Below are positions 1 to 5,173 of a DNA stretch of 5,727 bases, one piece after another. The translations under genes were made by a program, and so were the position numbers. The notes below the pieces were generated by a model. It had not been told where the DNA came from. It was given only the letters and a program-made list of their open reading frames with translations, and did not search any database. Source of the stretch: an uncultured Bacteroidota bacterium (GTDB taxonomy: Bacteria > Bacteroidota > Bacteroidia > Chitinophagales > Chitinophagaceae); the NCBI GenBank assembly GCA_946479055.1, contig CAMLEX010000357.1, positions 1-5,727 on the forward strand, written 5' to 3'. Every line of letters starts with the position of its first letter. The stretch's first letter is position 1.

Positions 1-1
1 C

Positions 2-1141
2 CTGCTGATATTATTGACAGATAGTAAATTTTTTCCTGCCACTTCTAATATCTGGTATGTAGCGGGGATTGTTCTTTTATTACTTGTTTTTCCTTTTCAT
101 TCTAAAGTAAAAGGGACAGAATCCATCATTCGCCTGGGGGGCTTCCAGTTTCAACCGGCCGAATTTTGTAAAATATGCGTTGCCCTTGCACTTGCAAAAT
201 ATTTATCAAGACCGGAAACGGATTTTAGTAAAACAAGATCTCAGTTAATTGCTGCAGGTATCGCATTATTACCGGCAGCATTGACGATTATGCAAAAAGA
301 AACAGGCCTGGCTCTTGTATTCTTTGCTTTCTTTCTTGTTATGTACCGTGAAGGATTGCCATCTATTATTTTGATCATTGGTTTTGCAGTAGCTGCTTTG
401 ATTGTATCAACTTTGTTATTAGAAAAAAATACGCTGGCATTAATACTTACCGGTATTGCTTTATTGGTTGTATACCTGGTGAGAAGGCAGGTAAAACGGG
501 ATAAATCAGTTCTTTTAAAAATTGTACTTCTTTGGGTTTTGTGTGTGGGGATACAAAGATTTGGGGTGCCATTTATTTTCAAAAATTTGTTAGCAAAACA
601 CCAGGTCGAAAGAATTTACAGCACGATCGGAAAGGATGTCCCTTCGGAATATATGAAAGGAGAAACAGTAGCAGCAGAACCAGGAAAAAAAGTAGTGAAT
701 ACTGCTGACTATAATGTAAAGCAATCAAAAATCGCTATTGGTAGTGGAGGTGTTCTGGGCAAAGGTTTACTGAAAGGAACCCAGACAAGATATGGTTTTG
801 TGCCGGAGCAGCGTACCGATTTTATTTTTGATACAATAGGAGAGGGTTTTGGTTTTGCTGGCAGTTTTGTATTACTAGGAATCTACCTGCTTTTATTATT
901 TCGAATTATCACTGTAGCAGAGCGTCAGCGAAGTGTATTCAGCCGTTGTTATGCTTATGGTGTAGCGGCCGTATTCTTTTTTCATATTGGAATAAATGTG
1001 GCTATGACTATCGGGTTGGCTCCGGTAATCGGTATTCCGCTTCCTTTTATAAGCTATGGTGGAACTTCATTATTAACATTCACTATACTTCTTTTTATTT
1101 TAATAAGATTAGATGCGGACAGGCAGATGGTACTACGCTAA
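2..1141 (+). CDS. rodA: Rod shape-determining protein RodA, SEDS peptidoglycan glycosyltransferase (5' truncated by window)
   Basis: This is the C-terminal ~380 residues of a SEDS-family membrane glycosyltransferase that polymerises lipid II into peptidoglycan with a class B PBP during side-wall growth. The frame is open from base 2, so the real start lies outside; the TTG at 14 is not a credible start. By comparison with E. coli RodA (370 aa), roughly the first 70 residues are missing. Counting from base 14, visible motifs are FQPAEFCK (46-53), QKETGLAL (94-101), QSKIAIGSGG (237-246), KGTQTRYGFVPEQRTDFIF (254-272) and GIPLPFISYGGTS (340-352). D269 of TDFIF aligns with the catalytic Asp of E. 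coli RodA (D262). About ten hydrophobic segments are present. TDFIF and KGTQ favour RodA over FtsW. Two oddities: QKETG replaces the usual QPDxG, and the external loop at about 195-236 is longer than in E. coli. It ends in tandem TAA codons. Confidence 0.93.
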   Translation: MLILLTDSKFFPATSNIWYVAGIVLLLLVFPFHSKVKGTESIIRLGGFQFQPAEFCKICVALALAKYLSRPETDFSKTRSQLIAAGIALLPAALTIMQKETGLALVFFAFFLVMYREGLPSIILIIGFAVAALIVSTLLLEKNTLALILTGIALLVVYLVRRQVKRDKSVLLKIVLLWVLCVGIQRFGVPFIFKNLLAKHQVERIYSTIGKDVPSEYMKGETVAAEPGKKVVNTADYNVKQSKIAIGSGGVLGKGLLKGTQTRYGFVPEQRTDFIFDTIGEGFGFAGSFVLLGIYLLLLFRIITVAERQRSVFSRCYAYGVAAVFFFHIGINVAMTIGLAPVIGIPLPFISYGGTSLLTFTILLFILIRLDADRQMVLR

Positions 1142-1158
1142 TAAAACACTAATTAGCG
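1136..1158. repeat. Inverted repeat CGCTAAT/ATTAGCG overlapping the rodA stop codon
   Basis: Perfect 7-bp arms (1136-1142 and 1152-1158) enclose 9 nt. The left arm contains the last rodA codon and its stop. A one-mismatch copy of the core, CACTA, lies in the loop at 1147-1151. The same heptamer pair recurs after the next gene (1913-1974), so this looks like a small member of the same repeat family. A transcript could fold here, but there is no T-tract, so it is not a standard terminator. Confidence 0.6.
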
Positions 1159-1171
1159 CAAATTCGTTGTT

Positions 1172-1912
1172 ATGAAAATTATTCCTCTTTCAGAAGGCTC
1201 ATTCACTATTGATAAGACAAAATTATTTGTTCCCTTCGATGATCAAACACATGATCTGCAGGCCAGGCCTGTTGGAAGTTTACTGGTAGAAATTCAGCCC
1301 TTTGTCGTTATTACCTCTAAGGACATTTTATTACTGGATACAGGTCTTGGCTTTGCTGATGATGAAGGGAAAATGCAGATACATAAAAATCTTGCTGAAG
1401 CCGGGATTAATCCTTCGGATATCACAAAAGTATTGATGAGCCACTTACATAAAGATCATGCCGGTGGCGTATCAGAATACAAGGATCGCAACAGGCTCTG
1501 TTTTCCGGATGCCACTTATTATATACAACAAAGAGAGTTGGATTTTGCATTCGAAAAAGGATTGCCTTCTTTTATTCCTGATGAATTGAAGGTATTAAAA
1601 GATTCAACACAGGTAGTATGGATGAAAGGAGATGAAGGCGCAATTGATGATTATATTCAGTATAAAGTCACCGGGGCACATTCACCCCTGCACCAGGTAT
1701 TCTGGATCAAAGAAAATAATGAGACCATTTTTTTTGGTGGTGATGATGCACCACAGTTGCAGCAAATGAGACATCGTTTTGTAGCTAAATATGATTTCGA
1801 TGGAAAGAAAGCAATGGAACTTCGGAAAGAATGGTGGCACACCGGAGAAAAAGAGAAATGGACCTTTTTATTTTACCATGATATTAAGACGCCAATTTAC
1901 ACGAATGGATGA
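1172..1912 (+). CDS. MBL-fold metallo-hydrolase, substrate unknown
   Basis: This is a 246-residue, single-domain metallo-beta-lactamase-fold protein with no signal peptide, so probably cytoplasmic. The complete dinuclear metal site is visible: HLHKDH (H91, H93, D95, H96), H170 in GAHSPLH, D191 in GGDDA, and H236 in FYHD. LLLDTG at 53-58 is the usual beta-strand/DTG motif before the metal site. Ligand spacing resembles AiiA-type lactonases, but this core is shared by lactonases, thioesterases, sulfatases and others, so no substrate can be named. GAHSPLH replaces the common GHTPGH. It starts 30 bp after rodA on the same strand and could be co-transcribed. The ATG at 1172 has no Shine-Dalgarno sequence, which is normal in Bacteroidota. 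A CGCTAAT repeat begins one base after its TGA stop. Confidence 0.88.
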   Translation: MKIIPLSEGSFTIDKTKLFVPFDDQTHDLQARPVGSLLVEIQPFVVITSKDILLLDTGLGFADDEGKMQIHKNLAEAGINPSDITKVLMSHLHKDHAGGVSEYKDRNRLCFPDATYYIQQRELDFAFEKGLPSFIPDELKVLKDSTQVVWMKGDEGAIDDYIQYKVTGAHSPLHQVFWIKENNETIFFGGDDAPQLQQMRHRFVAKYDFDGKKAMELRKEWWHTGEKEKWTFLFYHDIKTPIYTNG

Positions 1913-1986
1913 CGCTAATTAAACGAATAAAGCGCTAGTTTTCGCTAATGAGCGATACTTAGCGTTTATTAGCGAACGTAGCGTTC
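1913..1986. repeat. Intergenic CGCTA/TAGCG array with ~10-bp spacing and central dyad
   Basis: On the plus strand CGCTA cores start at 1913, 1933 and 1943, with a degenerate CGAAT at 1924. From the midpoint (about 1948) they appear in reverse orientation: GAGCG at 1950, then TAGCG at 1960, 1970 and 1979. The whole is an imperfect palindrome: 1942-1946 pairs with 1951-1955 around an AATG tetraloop, 1933-1937 with 1960-1964, and 1913-1917 with 1979-1983. A further small hairpin, GAACG/CGTTC, lies at 1974-1986. It separates convergent genes and probably folds in the transcript of the hydrolase gene. The related inverted repeat at 1136-1158 suggests a dispersed family; the function is unknown. 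Confidence 0.65.
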
Positions 1987-2015
1987 AAAAAAAACCGGCC
2001 CTGAAAAGAGCCGGT
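1987..2015 (-). terminator. Rho-independent terminator of the sigma-factor operon
   Basis: The stem ACCGGC (1994-1999) pairs with GCCGGT (2010-2015) around 10 nt. Read on the minus strand it is followed at once by a run of eight U (1987-1994, overlapping the last stem base). It lies 42 nt past the stop of the Spy-like gene. There is no T-run on the plus strand, so it serves the minus-strand operon. Confidence 0.8.
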
Positions 2016-2057
2016 CGTTGCTAACCTTTAAAAAGCCAAGGTCGAAAAATATGTGTA

Positions 2058-2480
2058 TTATTCTAAACTGTTTACTACTCCTCGTTTTATAGGTCTGTCA
2101 CTCAGCCGGTCTCTACGGATATCTCGCAACTCTTTAATAAAGTTCTCCTGGTGGCTGAATACCTGGTTGCCTCTTTTTTCGCCGATTATTTCACGAAACT
2201 GGGTCCTGTAGCGAAGCCGGAGATCAACAACCTTTTGTTGTAATATAAGTTTATCTCCCCTGTTATCTTTTATGGTTTGTCGCCACTCTTTGAAGTATTT
2301 TAAAAAAACCGGTGTGAATTTCTTTGCTTCATCATCAGAGAGATTAAGTCTCTTCTGAATATATTCGTTCATTTTGTCGCGGATCTTTTCATTGCCATCA
2401 TTATCATTATCGTCCTGTGCAAAGAGACATGATCCTGTAACAAATAATAAACTTAGTATAAGTAAAAATCGTTTCATCAT
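2058..2480 (-). CDS. Secreted Spy/CpxP-like protein, putative sensor of the ECF sigma system
   Basis: This 140-residue protein begins with a signal peptide (MMKRFLLILSLLFVTGSCLFAQ). Cleavage near A21/Q22 fits type I export in Bacteroidota; C18 after VTGS gives a weaker lipobox alternative. The acidic mature start (DDNDND) is followed by a mostly helical, charged region. LNLSDDEAKKFTPVFLKYFKEW (45-66) and the later YRTQFREII plus NFIKEL (91-118) match the pattern of Bacteroidota proteins often annotated as sensor of ECF-type sigma factor, distant relatives of Spy/CpxP/CnrX helical-hairpin proteins. The classical LTxxQ motif is degenerate. It is the last gene of the operon and its ATG directly follows the TAA of the upstream gene, with no gap, suggesting translational coupling. 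A second ATG follows immediately. The periplasmic sensing role is inferred from family and context. Confidence 0.75.
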   Translation of the reverse strand: MMKRFLLILSLLFVTGSCLFAQDDNDNDGNEKIRDKMNEYIQKRLNLSDDEAKKFTPVFLKYFKEWRQTIKDNRGDKLILQQKVVDLRLRYRTQFREIIGEKRGNQVFSHQENFIKELRDIRRDRLSDRPIKRGVVNSLE

Positions 2481-3254
2481 TTAATTCAATATTAGATCAT
2501 CTTCCGTTCCTGATTCGGCCAATTGCGTATCATTTAAAAACTCCTGTATCTCCTTGTCAGAAACATCTTTTAATAAATTATTTATTTCATCTTTCCCATC
2601 ATTTTTGGCAACATCTGTAGTTTCTTCATTGGCTAATTCTACAAATTTATTAATCTCATCAGTGCTCACTTTTTTCAGGTTCTTTTTTACCCAGGCAAAA
2701 GATTTATTTTCAGGATCAATTTTTTCATTTTTATTCAGGGCGAAAAAACCAATAGTAGCAACAAACCCAATCACTAAGGCAGCGGCTGCATACCTGAACC
2801 ATTTCTGCCTGGTAATGGAAACAACCTTTACTTTCTCTACAACATTTTCTTTATCAATCGCTGGTTGCAGATTTTCAAAATATCCCTCCGGTGCAGTGTA
2901 GGTCGATTTCTTTTTTAGTCCATTTAATAATGGTGAAAGGCTTTCTAACTCTTCCTGTGCTGTCCCCTCATTACTGGTCGAAATTGTTTGTTCCAACTTT
3001 TTTCCAAGCTCATCAAAATAGCCTGCTGGAACAGAATGAGGCATTTTTTTAGAAATGGAACTTAATAAAGGCGACAATGTTGCCAACTCCTCTGATGCTG
3101 AACTTGCTTCCAAGGCTTTTACCCTGTTCAATATTTCATCAGCCAGCCCATCAAAATACCCGGCAGGTGCCTGGTAAGGATTTTGAAAACTGGTATCAGC
3201 TAAAATACTTTTCAGTTCCTGTAATTCTTGTAATATGTTTTCCCGCTGTGTCAT
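2481..3254 (-). CDS. Single-pass membrane protein with three PxGYF repeats, putative anti-sigma factor
   Basis: This 257-residue protein has a hydrophilic N-terminus (1-150), one membrane helix (about 153-174, FRYAAAALVIGFVATIGFFAL) preceded by basic residues (positive-inside), and an acidic C-terminal tail (175-257) that should be periplasmic. That topology, and its place 36 bp after an ECF sigma gene and directly before a Spy-like gene, fits an anti-sigma factor. It contains no cysteine, so it is not a zinc (ZAS) anti-sigma. The N-terminus holds three gap-free 46-residue repeats: a leucine-rich helix (L11/L14/L18 and equivalents) followed by PAGYFDGL, PAGYFDEL and PEGYFENL. The tail repeats LKKVSTDEINKFV (193-205) and LKDVSDKEIQEFL (228-240). 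I know PxGYF motifs from N-termini of Bacteroidota proteins near ECF sigma genes, usually as one copy. The anti-sigma function is inference; it could be another membrane regulator. Confidence 0.7.
   Translation of the reverse strand: MTQRENILQELQELKSILADTSFQNPYQAPAGYFDGLADEILNRVKALEASSASEELATLSPLLSSISKKMPHSVPAGYFDELGKKLEQTISTSNEGTAQEELESLSPLLNGLKKKSTYTAPEGYFENLQPAIDKENVVEKVKVVSITRQKWFRYAAAALVIGFVATIGFFALNKNEKIDPENKSFAWVKKNLKKVSTDEINKFVELANEETTDVAKNDGKDEINNLLKDVSDKEIQEFLNDTQLAESGTEDDLILN
2817..3230 (-). repeat. Three tandem 138-bp (46-residue) coding repeats in the putative anti-sigma gene
   Basis: The units are residues 9-54 (3230-3093), 55-100 (3092-2955) and 101-146 (2954-2817). The motif prolines P30, P76 and P122 are exactly 46 residues apart, as are L11/L57/L103, L14/L60/L106 and L18/L64/L110. 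Similarity survives in the DNA: the plus strand reads TCAAAATA followed by a Pro/Gly-codon stretch in all three. Unit 3 degenerates after the motif as it nears the membrane helix. Confidence 0.8.
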
Positions 3255-3290
3255 TTATCAGTTATTGAGACGCCGATCGTCGCCGGAAGT

Positions 3291-3845
3291 TTAATGATTT
3301 TTTATATAATCTTCAATTTTTTTGACGGCATGATGATAGCTGGCTTTCAATGCTCCCTCGCTGGTTTCCAATACCCGGCTCATTTCTTCGTATGGCATTT
3401 CATCATAATATCGTAGCTGAAATACAACCCTTTGCTTTTCAGGCAACTGCTGTATACCCAACTGTAGCTTCCATTCCAGTTTATTAGCGTCAAAATGCTG
3501 GTCTGCCTTTATCTTGTCAGTTAACCCATTGTCTGCATCGCTTAAACTAATAGCTGCTCTTTTCTTTTGCTGTTCCAGGAAAGTCAGACATTCGTTAGTA
3601 GCTATACGGTAAAGCCAGGTATATAACTGGCTATCTTCCCTGAAATTTTCCAGCCCTTTCCACACCCGGATAAATACATTCTGCAACACATCATTGGCAT
3701 CATCATGGTCCACAACCATCCGGCGGATATGCCAGTATAATTTTTCCTGGTATTTTTTAATAATGGCTGTATAGGCTCTTTCTTTCGTGACAGGGTCACG
3801 AAACTGAACGAGCAATTCGGTATCACTGGTAATGGTTAGCGACAT
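3291..3845 (-). CDS. ECF-type RNA polymerase sigma factor
   Basis: This is a 184-residue sigma-70 family protein of ECF size with only regions 2 and 4. Region 2 covers about 22-96: helix AYTAIIKKYQEKLYWHIRR, then the region 2.2 core DANDVLQNVFIRVW (49-62) and TWLYRIATNECL (76-87) for -10 recognition and melting. A polar linker spans about 97-125. Region 4 covers about 128-181: LPEKQRVVFQLRYYDEMPYEEMS, then the helix-turn-helix SEGALKASYHHAVKKIEDYI for -35 binding. It directs core polymerase to its regulon, which cannot be named from sequence. It is the first gene of a minus-strand operon with a putative membrane anti-sigma (36-bp gap) and a Spy-like protein, implying control by an envelope signal. 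The next upstream gene on the same strand ends at a terminator about 70 bp from its start, so it must have its own promoter. Confidence 0.95.
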   Translation of the reverse strand: MSLTITSDTELLVQFRDPVTKERAYTAIIKKYQEKLYWHIRRMVVDHDDANDVLQNVFIRVWKGLENFREDSQLYTWLYRIATNECLTFLEQQKKRAAISLSDADNGLTDKIKADQHFDANKLEWKLQLGIQQLPEKQRVVFQLRYYDEMPYEEMSRVLETSEGALKASYHHAVKKIEDYIKNH

Positions 3846-3885
3846 TTTGTTGACTTTGGCATTGGTTTGAAGGATATTAGTTCAC

Positions 3886-3906
3886 TATGTTTAATCAATA
3901 AACATA
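3886..3906. promoter_or_regulatory. Dyad upstream of the sigma gene, candidate operator
   Basis: Perfect 8-bp arms TATGTTTA (3886-3893) and TAAACATA (3899-3906) flank a 5-nt centre, 40 bp upstream of the sigma ATG. The position suits a dimeric regulator. It is too AT-rich for a strong terminator, and chance is possible in DNA of this composition. I could not find a convincing TAnnTTTG -7 element between it and the start codon; TATCCTTC (minus strand, about 3876-3869) is only a two-mismatch match. Confidence 0.35.
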
Positions 3907-3913
3907 TAAAAAT

Positions 3914-3947
3914 AAAAAAGCAGGTTCACTTTTCGGGGAGAACCTGC
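3914..3947 (-). terminator. Rho-independent terminator of the transketolase gene
   Basis: Arms GCAGGTTC (3920-3927) and GAACCTGC (3940-3947) form a perfect 8-bp stem with a 12-nt loop. On the minus strand it is followed by six U (3919-3914) and then more T-rich sequence. It begins 21 nt after the transketolase stop codon and insulates that gene from the sigma operon downstream. Confidence 0.9.
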
Positions 3948-3968
3948 CTGAATATACTAAAGAAAATA

Positions 3969-4931
3969 TTAATTGCTTTTCCTGTTCATCACTTTCTCCG
4001 CCGCTGCTACAATATCCGGTATATCTAATCCATATTTTTTTAGCAGGTCGGTAGGCTTTCCACTTTCACCAAATGTATCTTTTGTACCAACAAATTCAAT
4101 AGGTATAGGAAGATTTTTGGCAGCACATTGAGCAATTGCATCGCCTAAGCCGCCAATGATATTATGTTCTTCAGCCGTTACTGCACATTTTGTTTTGCGG
4201 ATTGATTTAATAACTGCTTCTTCATCCAATGGTTTTACAGTATGAATGTTGATCACTTCAACACTGATACCTTTTTCCTGCAAAATAGCACCCGCTTGAA
4301 TGGCATTCCATACCATATGGCCGCAGGCAAAAATGCTGACATCAGTACCTTCAGAAAAAATTTGTGCTTTGCCGATTTTAAAATCTTCTTCTTTGGTGAA
4401 AATAGGCCATACAGGTCGGCCAAAGCGTAAATAAACCGGGCCGTTATATTCTGCAATAGCCTGCGTAGCGGCTTTGGTTTGTGCATAATCACAAGGGACG
4501 ATAACAGTCATACCCGGCAGCATTTTCATTAGTCCTATATCTTCGAGTATCTGGTGAGTAGCGCCATCTTCACCCAGGGTAAGGCCAGCATGGGAAGCAC
4601 AGATCTTTACATTTTTTCCGCTGTAGGCTACAGATTGACGGATCTGATCATAAACACGGCCTGTAGAAAAATTAGCGAAAGTAGTAGTGAAAGGAATTTT
4701 TCCTCCAATGGTAAGGCCGGCTCCAATGCCGATCATATTGGCTTCAGCAATACCGCATTGTATAAAACGTTCAGGAAACTCTTTGATGAATTGATTTAGT
4801 TTTAAAGATCCGGCAAGATCAGCCGTAAGAGCAACAACATTTGAGTTCTTACGGGCGGCTTCCACTATACCATCACCAAAACCACTGCGGGTGTCTTTAT
4901 TTCCGGACGACTGAATTTCTTTTAAAAGCAT
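3969..4931 (-). CDS. Transketolase, C-terminal subunit of a split enzyme
   Basis: This 320-residue protein matches the C-terminal half of transketolase: a pyrimidine-binding domain (about 12-178) and a transketolase C-terminal domain (about 192-312). Visible motifs are QCGIAEANMIGIGAGL (58-73), where E63 is the Glu that activates the thiamine diphosphate aminopyrimidine; TTFANF (83-88); GEDGATHQ (120-127) with the conserved His; and YLRFGRP (167-173). It must pair with an N-terminal subunit carrying the diphosphate/Mg site to transfer two-carbon units in the pentose phosphate pathway. That partner is not adjacent: upstream lie 269 non-coding bp and then a divergent gene. Transketolase fits better than DXS because of the GEDGATHQ context and the two-subunit size. 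A specialised sugar-phosphate transketolase such as AptB cannot be excluded. The ATG at 4931 is the only reasonable start. Confidence 0.92.
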   Translation of the reverse strand: MLLKEIQSSGNKDTRSGFGDGIVEAARKNSNVVALTADLAGSLKLNQFIKEFPERFIQCGIAEANMIGIGAGLTIGGKIPFTTTFANFSTGRVYDQIRQSVAYSGKNVKICASHAGLTLGEDGATHQILEDIGLMKMLPGMTVIVPCDYAQTKAATQAIAEYNGPVYLRFGRPVWPIFTKEEDFKIGKAQIFSEGTDVSIFACGHMVWNAIQAGAILQEKGISVEVINIHTVKPLDEEAVIKSIRKTKCAVTAEEHNIIGGLGDAIAQCAAKNLPIPIEFVGTKDTFGESGKPTDLLKKYGLDIPDIVAAAEKVMNRKSN

Positions 4932-4949
4932 AATTCTTTTTTAGCTTGG

Positions 4950-4957
4950 CAAATGTA
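4950..4957 (-). promoter_or_regulatory. Bacteroidota-type -7 element for the transketolase gene
   Basis: The minus strand reads TACATTTG, a perfect match to the TAnnTTTG -7 consensus of the Bacteroidota housekeeping sigma factor, 18 bp upstream of the ATG. The implied 5' leader is about 10-15 nt. I could not find a clean TTTG or TTG at the expected distance further upstream, so the call rests on one element. Confidence 0.45.
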
Positions 4958-5029
4958 AGGCAAAGCAAGTTTAAACTATCATGAGAGAAAATTGAAAGAG
5001 TTAAGAGGGGTTTTACCATTTTTTGATTA

Positions 5030-5070
5030 AAAATCCCATCATCAACTATACTTCTTAACGATGGGTTTTT
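5030..5070. terminator. Orphan terminator-like hairpin
   Basis: CCCATC (5035-5040) pairs with GATGGG (5060-5065). A T-T mismatch and four A-T pairs (5030-5033 with 5067-5070) extend the stem around a 19-nt loop. It ends in five T on the plus strand and is flanked by A/T runs on both sides, so it could act in either direction. It lies between divergent genes and terminates neither. It may end an unannotated short transcript or work in a leader. Confidence 0.4.
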
Positions 5071-5112
5071 GCTAAAGAATATAAGAAACTGATAAAAATC
5101 AATTGAATTTTT

Positions 5113-5173
5113 GCGGGTGAATTAGTTTTTGGCCCTTTTCTTGACTTGTACCCGCGTTCGTGCCTTTTTGGCC
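5113..5173 (+). repeat. Inverted repeat GCGGGT/ACCCGC with TTTTTGGCC direct repeats before the lipoprotein gene
   Basis: GCGGGT (5113-5118) and ACCCGC (5150-5155) are perfect inverted copies 31 nt apart. TTTTTGGCC occurs at 5126-5134 and 5165-5173, a 39-nt spacing. This patch is more GC-rich than the surrounding intergenic DNA and lies 27 to 87 bp upstream of the start codon. It may be leader structure or regulator half-sites; no known element was recognised. Confidence 0.3.

Noticed and set aside
241..582. 113-codon open frame on the minus strand inside rodA
   Set aside because: It lies entirely antisense to strongly conserved RodA sequence and its translation shows no domain or signal; it is a by-product of AT-rich codon use.
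1172..1912. AHL lactonase (AiiA-type) assignment
   Set aside because: Ligand spacing is similar, but the HxHxDH, Asp and His core is shared across the superfamily. No specific lactonase feature or quorum-sensing neighbour supports it.
1913..1986. Short CRISPR-like array
   Set aside because: The cores are only 5-7 bp with about 10-bp spacing and change orientation. There are no 25-40-bp repeats or spacers and no cas genes.
2554..2901. 115-codon plus-strand frame opposite the putative anti-sigma gene
   Set aside because: The minus-strand gene has clear repeats, a membrane helix and operon context. The plus-strand translation is a Ser/Phe-rich mirror of it.
3269..3281. Small hairpin GACG/CGTC in the gap between sigma and regulator genes
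   Set aside because: The stem is only 4 bp and has no T-run, so it is too weak to call a terminator or regulatory structure inside the operon.
4554..4799. 81-codon plus-strand frame opposite the transketolase gene
   Set aside because: It is antisense to conserved transketolase motifs and has no independent support.
3969..4931. 1-deoxy-D-xylulose-5-phosphate synthase fragment or broken transketolase
   Set aside because: The frame is intact with its own start and terminator. Its size and motifs match the C-terminal subunit of two-part transketolases, so it is neither a pseudogene nor DXS.
5141..5146. TTGACT as a sigma-70 -35 box for the lipoprotein gene
   Set aside because: No TATAAT-like box follows at 16-18 bp, and Bacteroidota promoters do not use this consensus.
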